A stretch of 64,000 nt of DNA from Paratinospora sagittata (taxonomy: Eukaryota > Streptophyta > Magnoliopsida > Ranunculales > Menispermaceae). The notes beneath the pieces were generated by a model, which was given only the letters and a program-made list of their open reading frames with translations, had not been told where the DNA came from and searched no databases. The position numbers and the translations under genes are program-made. The stretch spans positions 3,455,931 through 3,519,930 of the forward strand of contig CM069598.1 in NCBI GenBank assembly GCA_035771175.1, written 5' to 3'. Positions 21,707 through 33,350 of this stretch are shown piece by piece. Within the stretch, counting starts at the first letter, position 1; each line of letters opens with the position of its first letter.

Positions 21707-22770
21707 GATTGCGATAGAACGTTAGATCAGAATATTTACGAGGCAATCTTCAAGGTTCTTTCATGGCTACCCATCAAAGATCTTTTACGATTCAGATGCG
21801 TTTGCAAAGCTTGGAACGCTCTAATTGCCGATCCTCACTTCATCAGAACGCACTTGCATCGATCACTCAAGAGCGAAAAAGTTAGTTACATCTTCAACTC
21901 TGATGGCCAGCTCTTTCTTCTCAGTATTCCTAGTGACTCGGAACCAGTTGAAGATAATCCAATAAAGCTTCAGTTATCCTTCAATGGTGCCCATATCAGA
22001 GTTATAAACATTGTGGGCATGTGTAATGGGTTGATTTGCTTACTCGGCCAGAACTACATTGTATATATACTAAACCCGTTTACCAGAGAATTGAAGTAAT
22101 TGACAGAACAACCATAGCTTCCTTTAAGTGACTCACTCTATATTGAAACTTGGGGATTTGGGTTCAGTTCACAAACTCAAGAATACAAAGAGTGAGATTA
22201 ATCTCTCAAAACAACACTGATTTGAGTTACAAAATTGAAGTAGAAGTGCACACAGCTGGGTCTAATTCTTGGAGAAGAATTAGTACTACTACAAGTTCTC
22301 ATTATGTGTATGGAACACAAGCACTGGTGAATGGAAGTCCACATTGGCATGCATTCGACTCTATTATTTTTAGCTTTGATGTTACAAAAGAGGAGTTTCT
22401 AGAGCTACCTTACCCTGAAAGTAAGGATGGGAAGGTGGAATGCTTGGGAATTATTGAAGGGTGCCTCTGTGTGTATCATAAATATGTGAATGATTCTGAT
22501 CCTTCAGAAATATGGGTGATGGACGAGTATGGAGTGAAGGAATCATGGAGACGAAAGTACAAGATATCATAGTCAATCCCCGATGGAAGTCTTAGGCGCA
22601 GCAAGCAATCAAAATTTGATCGCAGAATTGCAGGTCCGAATCATCATGTTCATGGTCATTGTTATGACACCAAGGGCCTTAGTGCTCGAGATCTTATGAA
22701 TTCAGCACATTGCTGTCGAATTCAAAAGATGGTATGTGTGGAAAACCCTTGTTACTTTGAATGGTGAAAA
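21707..22770 (+). pseudogene. CPR1-like F-box pseudogene without start codon
   Basis: The frame opens 14 bp after the palindrome without an ATG. The readable part begins NIYEAIFKVLSWLPIKDLL, where paralogues have M...LPEDIIxEIL, so the first codons are lost. The F-box and early FBA region (GMCNGLICLLGQ, YILNPFTRELK) are followed by stops at 22097-22099 and 22115-22117. A +1/-1 shift lies near 22190. The rest is readable (HTAGSNSWRRI, VNGSPHWH, EEFLELPYPES, IWVMDEYGVKESWRRKY) to a stop at 22572, and a decayed tail runs to about 22770. Loss of the 5' end beside the palindrome suggests a rearrangement there. Confidence 0.88.
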
Positions 22771-22970
22771 TCATGTATCAGACGAGCTGCCGGGTCAATA
22801 TAGTTCTCTTCCTTATTATATTTAGGCAGGGGGGCCATTCTATCGTCGATTGGGTGAGGAATTGGAGTGCTTGCTTGTATTGGGTTGGGTACTTAGAGGA
22901 CTACTGGTACTCCCTTTCTTGTATATCGTACTTTATTGTAATATCTTGTTTTGTTTCCTCTTAAAAAAAA

Positions 22971-23991
22971 GATAATAATATTGTAGTTTCAATTTTTGTG
23001 GATTAGAAAAGTTTTTTTTTTTTTTATAGTTTCGATTCAATTTTTTTTTACAAGCATTCAAATTTTTTGTTTTTATTTTATTTTATTTTTTATGCCAAGA
23101 TACAGGCAATAGTTAAGAAGTCCACCTCAAGATGCTAGTCTGAGTGCTCTAAGAAGCTTAGGCCCGTTCTAAATTTTTTTTTTTTGATTTGTCAAATTCA
23201 CAAAAGTTTCTTAATATTTTTACTCAAAACATAATTTGTTTATATTACAAAAAGTTCGATCTCTAAATTTATATATATTTTTATTATATCCTCATATTTT
23301 GGAATTATATTCCTCTGTTTTAAGTTATATCCTTAACTTTTAATTACAAATCAAAAAAAATTAAATTCAAACTCAAACTGATGTAGCATGTTTGATGCAG
23401 CACCTTGAGGAAAAAAAAAAAAATAGAAAAGAAATTAGAAAAGAAGAAAGAGACGTAGGCCATAGATTCAAGTCCCATCTGACAAAAAATTTAAAATTCC
23501 TTATATCATAAATGTCATTCTCTCTTTTCATTGAAGCTTGCTATCGAGTATTAGTTAGTGCGTATAAACTAACTTGAATACCTTCGTTATACATTAAACA
23601 AAAAAAAGAAAAAAAATAAAAAAGATAAAGAAGAAAGAAAATTCAAACATTTTATTTCATAATCAATTAATTTAGTAATTTCATTTACAAACCTATATTA
23701 TATGGAGATCTAAAATACATAATCTGTATTTTAATACAATTTAAAATTTCATTTAAAAAAAAATTCTTTCAACTTTCCAGCATGACCATTTTCGCGTTTG
23801 TTCCCCCATTTGTTCTCTTTACGTAATCAGTAACTACACGTTAACTATGTAAGTGGATGCTTTTCCGTTATTTTAGTCCAAGTTAATCTCTTTGCCTTTA
23901 CTCTTTCCCTGTTTAATGACCTTTTTAGGGTTACAATTAAAATGTAGAGCTTATCTCTCTGGTTCTGCTCTGCATCATTGAATTCTTCAAC
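22971..23991. other. AT-rich intergenic DNA within unit 1
   Basis: This corresponds to about 32570-33848 of unit 2 but lacks that unit's SINE-like and LINE-tail insertions. The last 200 bp is the likely promoter of the F-box gene at 23992. No further gene was seen. Confidence 0.5.
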
Positions 23992-25057
23992 ATGGACTAC
24001 CTTCCCAACGATATCATCTTCAACATCCTTAAGAGATTACCAGTAAAATTACTACTACGATGCAGAACCATATCCAAACTCTGGCGACACATAATCGACG
24101 ACCCTTTACTTTCCGTCATGCAAGTAACCGTAATAGCTAAAGAACCAATGTTTTTAGCCCTTAAATCTCATCCTATTTGCGACATCTCCGAGAATCAACA
24201 AGCAACAAGTAATCAAACAATTGCCAAGTTTGCAATTTCTACCATGTTTACTTTGAACAATTCTTGCAATGGCTTCATCTGTTTTGCTAAACATGCTGCC
24301 AATAGATTCATTTACACACACCCATCACAACAAAGATCAGCTCTTTGTTTGCAATCCACTTAAGCCACAAGTTATAGCTCTGCCACCAAGTTCCCTTGTG
24401 AAATCTACAGAGATTTATGGATTGGGTTTTTGCCCTTCTGCTCAGAAATATAAAGTAATTCGAATATCGGATGATTTCAATTCTCGGCGGTCAAGAATAC
24501 ACACTATTGGAACTGGATTTTGGAGGTCTATTCGCAGTGTCCCGCCTTATCCAATCTACGGAGACCCCGTTTACGCAAACGGGGCCTTGTACTGGAAGAT
24601 CAATACTTGTTTGTACTGGCGTTCTCGAAGAACAGAGGAGGATCGGATTGTGTTGTTCGATATGGAGAAGGAAGTGTTTGAAGTTGCAAAGCTTCCTCCT
24701 CAATTGGGTTCAGAGCAGAATCACCTTATATATCTTATTGAATTCAGAGGGCGACTCGCAGTGGTTGATTGCTCGTTCGATACCCATATAGATATATGGG
24801 TGCTAAAGGAAGAAAAGCAGTGGATCAGAGAGTACAGAATCAAGATGCAAGCACCAGATGGAAGATCAAATAACAGGCATATTAAAGTTGTAGGCCACTT
24901 GGGAGATCATGAAATTTTTCTTTCAAACTACAATGCCTGTTACTTATACAATCCAAGTACTGATAAGATGACAAATGTTCATGTTTTGGGGATGGATCCG
25001 GATATCAGTATCAAAAAAATCTTTAATAGCTATACATGGAGCATGGTAAATCAGTGA
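23992..25057 (+). pseudogene. F-box gene of unit 1, frameshifted
   Basis: The first frame (23992-24363) encodes the F-box, MDYLPNDIIFNILKRLPVKL with CRTISKLWRHII, up to SCNGFICFAKH. The second frame (readable from about 24330 to 25057) carries the FBA part: FVCNPLKPQVIALPPSS, IYGLGFCPS, GTGFWRSI, DIWVLKEEKQWIREYRIKM and HIKVVGHLGDHEIFL. Alignment with the intact unit 2 gene places one net +1 indel at about 24300-24335. No other disabling change was seen, so decay is recent or this is an assembly error. The translation is clearly the same family as 33849 and more distant from the four genes upstream. Confidence 0.87.
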
Positions 25058-26819
25058 AGGGTTATGACAATTAAACAAAAAGGTCTGTTGTTTAATTCGA
25101 TCGTCATCTTTGTGTTAACGAACAATTTTATGTAGTTTGAAGATGATTTTACTTCACTGATTACGTTTTATTTTTCTCTCTAAAGTTCTTATGACGGATA
25201 GCATTTGGGTCGAAACTACTTTTATCATGTGTTTAGACTGCGATCCGTTAATTATGTTCTTTCTTCAATTCTCTCCACTAGAAATCTACCAGTGACAACT
25301 TTTCATGATCATGGTCAATGTTTATATGCTTCCATTTCCACGCATGAATTCAATCTTACTATGCTAGAAATAAAACTGGTTCATCCAATGAATAGAAACA
25401 GAATGTGTATATATATGAACCAATTGATGCATTGTTTCCGGGAGGAAGAACATTTGGATTAATAGGTCGATAGATACCAAATTATGCTTGTCAAGAAGAG
25501 TTGCGCCAAGTTGTGACGCCAATGCCAATTTAACAATTTAGTCTTGAGTTTCTTCAACTTCTAAGATGTTGGAACACATGTTTATCACCAGAGAAACATT
25601 CAACCAAGCCTTCAAATGTGTGAAGACAACATATTTAGAACTGTTGTTAAATAATTCTATGTATTGAAAGGCATCGGCAAAATGCATGATCACTCAGGCA
25701 AGAACATAAACTCAATTTGTAGGCAAAAAGCAAGAGTTTTTACCGTTGGTGTAATCACGACAGTCATGTGGCCAATCCTCATATCAGTTTCCCAACAGTC
25801 ATAAATCTATTGGCTTTCTCTATGTCAGAATATCCAACAAACCTGCATTTATGTTTAGGCAGCCTTGCATTCTATCTCACAAGAGCAGCTCCTGAGAAAA
25901 TGGACAATGTACAAGTAAAGAATTAAGATCCATCGTCGTCGAATTCCCTTTTATTCAAATTACGAAAAAATGTAGGCCTGACTTAAAACAGAAAATATTC
26001 AAGAATAGTTTCTTCTTTAAAAGGTAGGCTTCTATCTTCCAAGAGAAGTTCTTTGCTCTCAACTAATATTCATCAGCATCTTCCAATTGAGAATGCAATG
26101 TGATAGTAGTTGTGCATGCCCAGAAAAGAATTGATCAGAATCAGAAATCATTTGGTTACAAAGTGACCCAAGAAGGATACACATAAGATGAAACTTGTAA
26201 TGGATGAGAAAGATGTCATAACAAGAAGAATAAGATATACACCAAAACCAAGCTCGACCACTCCCTAAGTTCAATGAATTAAACGAAATGATCAAAGTAA
26301 AAACATTTAATTGTATGGTCTAAACCAGAATTCATTTGGATCAAGTAGAGGTAGAGGATCATGAAATTGGCAAACCATGATTAGAGATCTGATTCCCTTT
26401 CTCAAGTCAAATGCATTTTCAGACATGATTAAACTTCTATTGTTATTTATGCTTGGAAAGTATTATTAACCCAACATTTAGCTACTCACCTCAAAAGCCC
26501 TTCTCCAGTAGACAGAAGAAACGGCCAAAATCATCTTCACGGCAAGCATCAATCAGCTGCAAAAATTTTACAGTTTCAGCAGATTTATAACCCAAAGAGC
26601 TGTTTTTCACCAACTATGTTCACCTTACCTTCTTCGGCCTGATAAAGCCGCAAGTGCTGTATATGTGTTCTCAGGATCCTCAGGTTGAAAATTGAAAACA
26701 AACGCCTAAAACAGAGACATTTTTTATTTATTACCATTACTAAAAGAAAAAAGCACCTACCAATGCAGAAATAAAAAAATGCTATGAGAATAATAAGCAT
26801 GATGACTCTTCAAACTTAA

Positions 26820-26950
26820 TATTACGATAATATCCTTATTTTAGTTTTAGTTTTTGTAATATTACGATATTATCCTTACTTTAGTTTTAATTTTTGTAAT
26901 AGATATATTTGATGGTTGTAAATAAAAAAGTAGAGGTAGAGAATTTGTCA
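26820..26950 (+). repeat. Copia left LTR (131 bp, with internal tandem duplication)
   Basis: It matches the 93-bp right LTR, but its first 40 bp (TATTACGATAATATCC... to TTTTTGTAA) is present twice, at 26820-26859 and again from 26860. It also lacks two bases of the TATATA run. Confidence 0.88.
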
Positions 26951-26963
26951 TCGTATCAGAGCG
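26951..26963 (+). other. Copia primer-binding site (initiator tRNA-Met)
   Basis: TCGTATCAGAGCG follows the left LTR directly. It differs by one base from TGGTATCAGAGC, the plant initiator-methionine tRNA primer site. Confidence 0.8.
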
Positions 26964-26986
26964 ATGGCGCCGGTGGAGGTGGTAGA

Positions 26987-27468
26987 TCAGAGGAGCCGCT
27001 GCGCTTGCAAAAACTGCTCTGTCAAGGATCTGATCTGCGCGTGGTACAATCGAGCTTGATCTACGGCCTCCGCTTCCAGCTCTCCAAACTGTGTACACAG
27101 CCTCTCCTCGGCGTCTTCAACGATTCTGAGCCTCTGCGTCGTCTTCATCAGCTCTTCTCTCGTCTTCTCCACCACAACACCGCCGTCTTTTCACCGGATC
27201 TCATCGACGGAGCTCCGAGGTTCGCCAGAGGTTCCCGACAACACATCTGGCGAGAGAGTTCCCGTCAGATCCACGTCGTTCCCGTCAGATCCACGCCGGA
27301 GCAGATCCAAATTTGGCGAGAGAGTTCTCGTCCAAGCTCTTGCCGAAACGCACTGAGCTTCTGCACATCCAGCGAAACTCGGCCTTCATCGCCTCCGCGG
27401 CGTGCAAATCCTGTCTGAATTTGATGAAACCTTCAGTTCGTCTTCGCCTTCGATCTGCGAAACTCCAT
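26987..27468 (-). pseudogene. Antisense host-gene fragment inside the Copia leader
   Basis: Read opposite to the retrotransposon, this 480-bp segment has protein-like sequence unrelated to any retroviral domain. It runs from an ATG (27466-27468, MEFRRSKAKT), across a one-base shift, to GFIKFRQDLHAAEAMKAEF, RFGKSLDENSLAKFGSAP, then after a gap VVEKTREELMKTTQRLRI, VEDAEERLCTQFGEL and EAEAVDQARLYHAQIRSL. The Ala/Glu/Leu/Arg-rich heptad-like pattern suggests a coiled coil. Stops (27285-27287 and others) and a short tandem repeat break it. I do not recognise the parent gene. Capture of a host transcript is inferred. Confidence 0.6.
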
Positions 27469-27579
27469 TGCCGCTGCATCGTAAGCCTTCCCCGCCTTCG
27501 ATTTGTTAGTTGTGCAAAGTGAACAGTGATTTCGATGCACAGTGAACAGTGATTTTGATGAACAGTGAACAATGAGATC

Positions 27580-30500
27580 ATGGCTGGCGGAGAGGGTGAC
27601 AAAAGGGTGGATATGACGTATCATCTTGGATCGAGTGACGGTCCGGGAAACATCATTACCCTGATTCAATTACGTGGTGAGAACTACGATGAATGGGCGA
27701 GGGCAATTCGAACCTCGCTCAAGGCAAAGACGAAATTTGGCTTTGTGGACGGGAAGGTTCCGAAGCCAACAACAGAGGAGAAACTTGAGGATTGGATAGC
27801 TGTGCATTCGATGTTGGTGTCATGGCTGACCAATACCATTGAGCCATCCGTTCGGTCGACACTTGGAGAATATGATGATGCACAACTCCTGTGGACCAAT
27901 CTCAAAAACAGATTTTGTGTGGTAAGCGGTACTCGTATATGTCAAGTAAAAACGTTCTTGGGAGAGTGCAAGCAAGGAAAAGCCGAGACTGTGGCAATTT
28001 ATTTTGGTCGTTTGTCAAAAATCTGGGACGAATTGATCACATATGTGAAAGTGCCGGTTTGTAAGTGTGGAGGTTGCACGTGTAACATAGTCACGCAGGT
28101 AGAAAAACTGAGAGAAGAGGACTATCTACATCACTTTCTTATCGGCCTCGATGGAGCATATGCTTCAATTCGAGCAAATTTGCTTGAACAAGAGCCATTG
28201 CCGACGCTTGATAGAGCATATCAACAAGTGATTCAAGCGGAACGACTGCGTGGCGGAGAGTTATCCGCATCCAAGGATGGACGAGATAGTATCATGGCCT
28301 TCGCAATTTAGCCTGATACGCGTGGTAAGTCTCGTTTTGTGGATAATACTAACAAGTTTTGCACTCATTGTAATAGAGAAGGCCACGTCGAATACTCTTG
28401 CTTTCAATTACACGGGTTCCCCGAATGGTGGGGGGACCGACCTCGCGGAGGAAAGGGACCGGGTCGTGGTGGAGGACGGACAGGAAGAGGAGGTGGGCGT
28501 GCAGGTTCTGGCCGTGGCAGAGAGCATGGTGCACCGCCTATCCGTGCACATAAAACTGGCGGGGCTGGAACTTCATCTGGGCCGCACGCAGGGAACTCGC
28601 AGGGGCTGGCGGGTGCAACCGACGCTGTGGCTCTTGCGGGTGTTTCAACAACGCAACTGCAGCAACTTCTTGCATTTTTGAACTTCGACAAAACAAAAGA
28701 TCGGCTACATGGTAAGAACAATAATTTTAGTTGGATTATCGATACAAGAGCGTCGAACCATGTAACGTGCGACTTGTCTATTTTGAAGAATGTGAGAAAG
28801 GTGCAATACTGCCCGGTGGGATTGTCGGATGGAAACACGGCAGAAGCAAACCAAAGGAGGAGTGTTGTGCTGCCAGGAGGATTGAAGCTTGACAATGTGC
28901 TTTATGTCCCATAATTAACATGCAATTTAATTTTTGTTACTCAATTAATCGATGAATCAAATTGTGTTGTACAATTCACTAATAATATTTGTGTTATACA
29001 GGACTAACCGACGAGGAAGGTGATTGGAGCGGGTGAAAGATTGAATGAACTTTATCTTTTCCGTGGTGCTCCTCAAGTGAAGGTCTTGACAGTGGATGGT
29101 AATTCGTCGTTCGAGTTATGGCATCAACAAATGGGGCATCCGTCGGAGAAAATATTGAAGATGATTCCGGCTATAAGTCATTCTTGTAGGACAAATAATA
29201 AAGCTTGTGATGTGTGTCCGCGTGCAAAGCAACCTAGATCTAGTTTTCCAATTAGTATGAATAAAGCTGGTAGGATTTTTGAACTTGTTCATTTGGATTT
29301 GTGGGGGCCTTACAAGGCTCGTTCTTCGTGTGGGGCTACCTATTTTTTGACAATAGTAGATGATTTTTCAAGAGGAGTTTGGGTATATTTACTTTGCAAT
29401 AAAATGAAAGTTGAATCTATGTTTCTTAATTTTGTTGCTATGGTTGAACGTCAATTTGAACAAGTGATAAAATGTGTGAGAAGTGACAATGTGACTGAAT
29501 TTAATTGTTTTCATGATTATTTTCAAAATAATGAGATTATTTTTGAGACTTCTTGTGTTGAGACTCCACAACAAAATGGGAGGGTTGAGAGAAAGCACCA
29601 ACACATTTTAAATGTGGCTAGAGCACTAAGATTTCAAGGGAACTTACCAATCAAATTTTGGGGTGAATGTGTGTTAGCAGCGTGTCACATGATTAATAGG
29701 ACACCCTCTACTTTACTTAAGACTAAATCGCCATATGAAATGTTGTTTGGGAAAGTGCCTTCTTGTGATGCTATTCGTGTATTTGGTTGTCTTTGCTATG
29801 CTCATAATCAACGACACAAAGGTGATAAATTTGCAAGTAGGAGCCGTAAATGTATCTTTGTTGGCTATTCTTTTGGGAAGAAAGGTTGGAAATTGTATGA
29901 TTTACAAACACATGAGTACTTTGTATCGAGGGATGTGAAGTTCTTTGAGAAAGAATTTCCTTTTGCGCCAAACCAACCAAGGAATGTGGTGACTCCTATG
30001 CTGGCGCACAATGAGGATGGGGCATGGAGTGAGGATGAGGGTGCCGATGAGTGTGCTGCGTGCGTTGAGGGGGGGTTGGAAGCAATGTCCACCCTCGAAG
30101 GGGGGTCTGGTGCTGCGGTGCAGCCCGAGCAGCAGCCCGCACATGAGGATGTACGTGATGAGGGGCTGGAGAATACGGTGGGGGAGCAAGGTGTGGAAGT
30201 TGACGGTGAGCTAGGGCGAGGAAAACGAGCCAAAACTCCTTCAACACGGTATCGTGATTTTGTTACTCATATTATACGGAAAATAAGTCCATTTGAGAAT
30301 TCATCCGTTACTTCCTCTTCCTCAAGTACCCCCTATCCTATAACATATTTTGTGAATTGTGAACGTTTTTCTGTGAGACATAGGAATTTTCTTGCAGCTG
30401 TGACAACGGGACATGAGCCAAAGCATTTTAAAGAAGCGATGAAAGACTCGGGATGGCGAGATGCGATGGGTAAGGAGATACGAGCCCTTGAAGACAATGA

Positions 30501-31516
30501 GACTGTCAACATCGTTGAAGAATTATGGATTTGTGTAATCCTATTCAGATTATTCCTTATTTGGGTTGTGCAGGGGAAAAACTCAGATCAACGTGTTAGT
30601 TTATGTTGATGACTTGATTATTGCAGGGAATGATAAGGTTGCATTGACAACTTTTAAAGATTACCTTGGCAGGTGCTTTCATATGAAGGATTTGGGAGTT
30701 TTGAAGTATTTCTTAGGGCTAGAGGTAGCCCGTAATCAAGAAGGAATTTTTCTTTGCCAAAGAAAATACACACTCGAGATAATTTCTGAAACGGGTTTAT
30801 TGGGAGCAAAGCCTGCGGCATTTCCTATGGAACAAAATCACAATTTGGCCCTTGCTAAGGGCGAATTCCTTGCGGATCCGGCGCCGTATAGACGACTTGT
30901 AGGGAGATTGATTTACTTGTCTGTGACGAGACCTGATCTTGCATATTCGGTTCATTTTTTGGCACAATTTATGCAACAACCTCATGAGGATCATTGGGAG
31001 GCAGCTCTCAGGGTCCTGAGATATTTGAAGAAAGGGCAAGGGATTTTGCTTCGTGCTGATAGTGACCTACGTCTAGAAGGGTGGTGTGATTCAGATTGGG
31101 CTAGTTGTCCACTTACGCAGCGTTCCTTGACAGGATGGTTCGTGTTACTTGGTTGTTCTCCTGTGTCGTGGAAGACCAAGAAGCAACAAACAGTGTATAG
31201 ATCGTCTGCGGAGGCTGAGTATAGATCAATGGCGGCAACAGTGTGTGAGTTAAAGTGGCTTAACTAACTTTTAAGCGACTTGGGTGTGCGACATCCGAAG
31301 AGTATGAAGTTATTTTGTGATAGTCAGTCGATGTTGTACATTGTTCAAAATCCAGTTTTTCACGAAAGAACAAAGCATATAGAGGCTGACTGCCATTTTG
31401 TTCGAGATGCGGTGACTGATGGGATGATTTGTCCGTCATATGTTTCCACTAGTGTTCAATTGGCCGATATCTTTACAAAAGCGTTGGGGAAAGCGAAATT
31501 TGAGTTTCTACTCTGA
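27580..31516 (+). pseudogene. Copia gag-pol polyprotein remnant
   Basis: One frame from ATG 27580 carries gag (IQLRGENYDEWARAI, FLGECKQGKAETV), a CCHC knuckle (CTHCNREGHVEYSC), protease, a GAG-pre-integrase motif (LWHQQMGHPSEKIL), and integrase with DLWGP, RSDN and QQNGRVERKH. In-frame stops lie at 28309-28311 (TAG), 28912-28914 and 29005-29007 (TAA). The protease site reads DTRAS instead of D(S/T)GAS. Reverse transcriptase jumps from EIRALEDNETVNIV (about 30520) to VLVYVDDLIIAG (about 30595) in another frame, so about 200 residues of the fingers and palm are gone. RNase H follows (CDSDWA, SSAEAEYRSM, stop at 31265-31267, CDSQSM). Confidence 0.9.
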
Positions 31517-31548
31517 AAGTTGGGCGTTCGAGATCTTCACGCTCCAAC

Positions 31549-31558
31549 TTGAGGGGGG
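31549..31558 (+). other. Copia polypurine tract
   Basis: TTGAGGGGGG lies directly before the right LTR at 31559, the usual second-strand priming site. Confidence 0.8.
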
Positions 31559-31651
31559 TATTACGATAATATCCTTACTTTAGTTTTAGTTTTTGTAATA
31601 GATATATATTTGATGGTTGTGAATGAAAAAGTAGAGGTAGAGAATTTGTCA
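31559..31651 (+). repeat. Copia right LTR (93 bp)
   Basis: It runs from TATTACGATAATATCC to AGAGAATTTGTCA and is followed by the CTTAA target copy. It is nearly identical to the second part of the left LTR; the shortness is unusual for a coding Copia element. Confidence 0.88.
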
Positions 31652-32724
31652 CTTAAGATGCATTGTTCTTTCGCTATAGGATCTATCTATTCTTTTGTCA
31701 TTCATGAAATCAGGAAAACCCCTAAACATAACCTGAAACAAGATTCATCAGCAGCTTGAATTCAAGATTTTGCAAACTATAAGCATGAAACAATTACTAC
31801 TAACCTCTCTAGCTGATATGGGAAGAAGCTCTTCTTTAGAAAAAGAAAGTACTTTTATAGAGTAGATTGTTAAACTTAGCATCATTATGAAGAATGCAAA
31901 CAAGTCAGTGGATAATAACTATTAGTATTAGTCACTACTCATTATTTTAGTTGGCTTAATTAGATGGATTTAAAAGACCCATTAAAGAATTTCTCTTGCG
32001 GATTCATCTTCCTCACATTTCAAAGGAGTTAGAAGCTAATAAATATGAAATCAAGCTCAATTTTCACAGCAGTTTCAACCTAGGGGAGAGGTTAATTTAT
32101 AAAAGCAACAGAGACAGGCCTGAGGTTGTGGAGGTGAGGTGGGTCGGATGATGACCATTTAGTGCTGAAAAGGGCATCTGGGCGGGTCCATTTGAGGCTC
32201 TAAGAGGCATGGCTGCTACATATATTGCATCTCTGCCATCTGATGAGACACGTGATTTTGCAGCTGTAAACAGCTGCATCGCCATTTTTGCTCCACTGAT
32301 TCTTCCTCCACCCCCAGAACTGCCCCATCTCTGTTAGATATTTCATTAATTTGGACCACTAAAGAGTGAACTTACTCTTAAGACCGTAGATTTGCATCAT
32401 GAATGGTGACAATCATGTATCAGAGGAGCTGCCAGGACTATATAGTTCTCTTCCTTCTTACATTGATTAGTATTGTTTTTATTTTATATATTTTTTTTTG
32501 ATAGATATTGATTAGTGTTGTTGTTTACCTTTTCAAGAACATAAGATAATAAGATTTAGTTTCAGTTTTTGTGGTTAAAAGAGTTTTTTCTTTTCTTCTC
32601 AAAATCGTGTATATAGAGAGCAGATAATAGTTTTTCATTCCATTTTTTTTTTAGCAAACTGAATATATTAAATAATATTTCATTCCAATTTTTACAACCA
32701 TTCAATTGATTTCATCAATTTCAG

Positions 32725-32850
32725 TGTAGAAATTACTTTTTTAACAAGGGCAAAACAATTACCTCACCTCATAGAGGAGAACTGAACCCTCCATCTCGTG
32801 CAAAGAGGGTAGATGTCTTACCAAGTGAGCTAATCATGAGCTAAAAGTAA
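32725..32850 (-). mobile_element. tRNA-derived SINE-like copy, minus strand
   Basis: On the minus strand TTAGCTCACTTGGTAAGACA forms an A-box and GGAGGGTTCAGTTCTCC a B-box about 40 bp later. Unit 1 has no counterpart, which supports a later insertion. The A-box equals the motif inside the foldback at 10205-10522. Confidence 0.45.
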
Positions 32851-32964
32851 CTTCTAAGGACTAGTTTGAGTGTTCCGAGAGGCTTAAAACCCATCAAAAT
32901 GTAAGAAACACATTTGATTTGTCAAGTTTCCCCATGGCCTGATTTAAGTAGAAGTAGCATAAAC

Positions 32965-33130
32965 TTAACCCAACTCAATTTAACTAAGTCTTTTACCAAC
33001 TATATATATATATGAAGTAGGCTATATGAATAAGTTTCCTTTACTTTGCTTTATCGAGGCTAAGTTGACATTTAAATAATGATGTCCTAGCTCTTCGTGT
33101 AATTTGATTTAATAAATTCATGTTATAGTT
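32965..33130 (-). mobile_element. LINE 3' tail fragment
   Basis: Shares TTAACTAAGTCTTTT, a TA run, GGCTATATGAATAAGTTTCC and TTTATCGAGG with the 3' end of the RTE-like LINE copy at 16690-17160. It is absent from unit 1. Confidence 0.5.
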
Positions 33131-33289
33131 AATCTAATAAAGGTTTATAATGACAGCTACTAAACATAATCTTCCTTTTTTTATCAAGGATTGAGACCGG
33201 CTATATATATGCAAATATCTTTAAATATATTCTTTTTTGTTACATATGAAAAGAATTAGTTCTGCTACATATTCTTTTTTGTGCATGGA

Positions 33290-33350
33290 ACATAAACTCT
33301 AGTAAATGGAAACCCTCACTGGCATGTAGGAGTGTTAAAAAGAGGAGTTT
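33290..33350 (+). pseudogene. Short F-box gene fragment
   Basis: CATGGAACATAAACTCTAGT and the following AATGGAAACCCTCACTGGCA match the conserved GTxxLVNGNPHWH segment of the F-box pseudogene near 22309-22355. The surroundings are unrelated, so it is a relic about 60 bp long. Confidence 0.55.

Larger units (their letters stand above)
26820..31651 (+). mobile_element. Copia LTR retrotransposon with very short LTRs
   Basis: A complete but defective insertion of 4,832 bp. CTTAA occurs on both sides (26815-26819 and 31652-31656), giving a 5-bp target duplication. The LTRs start TATTACGATAATATCC, not TG, and end TTTGTCA. A primer-binding site follows the left LTR and the purine tract TTGAGGGGGG precedes the right one. 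The order gag, zinc knuckle, protease, integrase, reverse transcriptase, RNase H is that of Ty1/Copia. Several stops and a reverse-transcriptase deletion make it inactive. It lies in intron 1 of the minus-strand gene of unit 1 and is absent from unit 2, so it inserted after the duplication or only in this copy. Confidence 0.92.
25554..32285 (-). pseudogene. Unit 1 copy of the four-exon gene, broken by indels and a Copia insertion
   Basis: All four exons of the intact gene at 35405-37221 can be recognised. Exon 1 (about 32100-32285) starts MAMQLFTAAKS and lacks 32 bp between two CAGC repeats, which shifts the frame. Exon 2 (about 26625-26709) reads FVFNFQPEDPENTYTALAAL but is altered at its donor side. 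Exon 3 (about 25745-25890) has a stop after GAALVR and a deletion in the GYSDI region. Exon 4 (25554-25609) reads LVECFSGDKHVFQHLRS. A Copia element occupies intron 1. Confidence 0.82.
22759..32400 (+). repeat. Tandem duplication, unit 1
   Basis: Unit 1 begins at GAATGGTGAAAATCATGTAT, inside the tail of the preceding F-box pseudogene, and ends at ...GATTTGCATCAT. It matches 32401-37347 in order throughout: a short 3' F-box tail, an F-box gene (+), and a convergent four-exon gene (-). Without the Copia insertion and its target copy it is about 4.8 kb. Both genes in this unit are broken. The junction with unit 2 at 32400/32401 is visible because GATTTGCATCAT is followed directly by a second GAATGGTGACAATCATGTAT. 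Confidence 0.88.

Noticed and set aside
29865..30247. Overlapping antisense ORFs in the Copia pol region
   Set aside because: These are shadows of the GC-rich linker after integrase. Composition is dominated by Pro, His and Ser.
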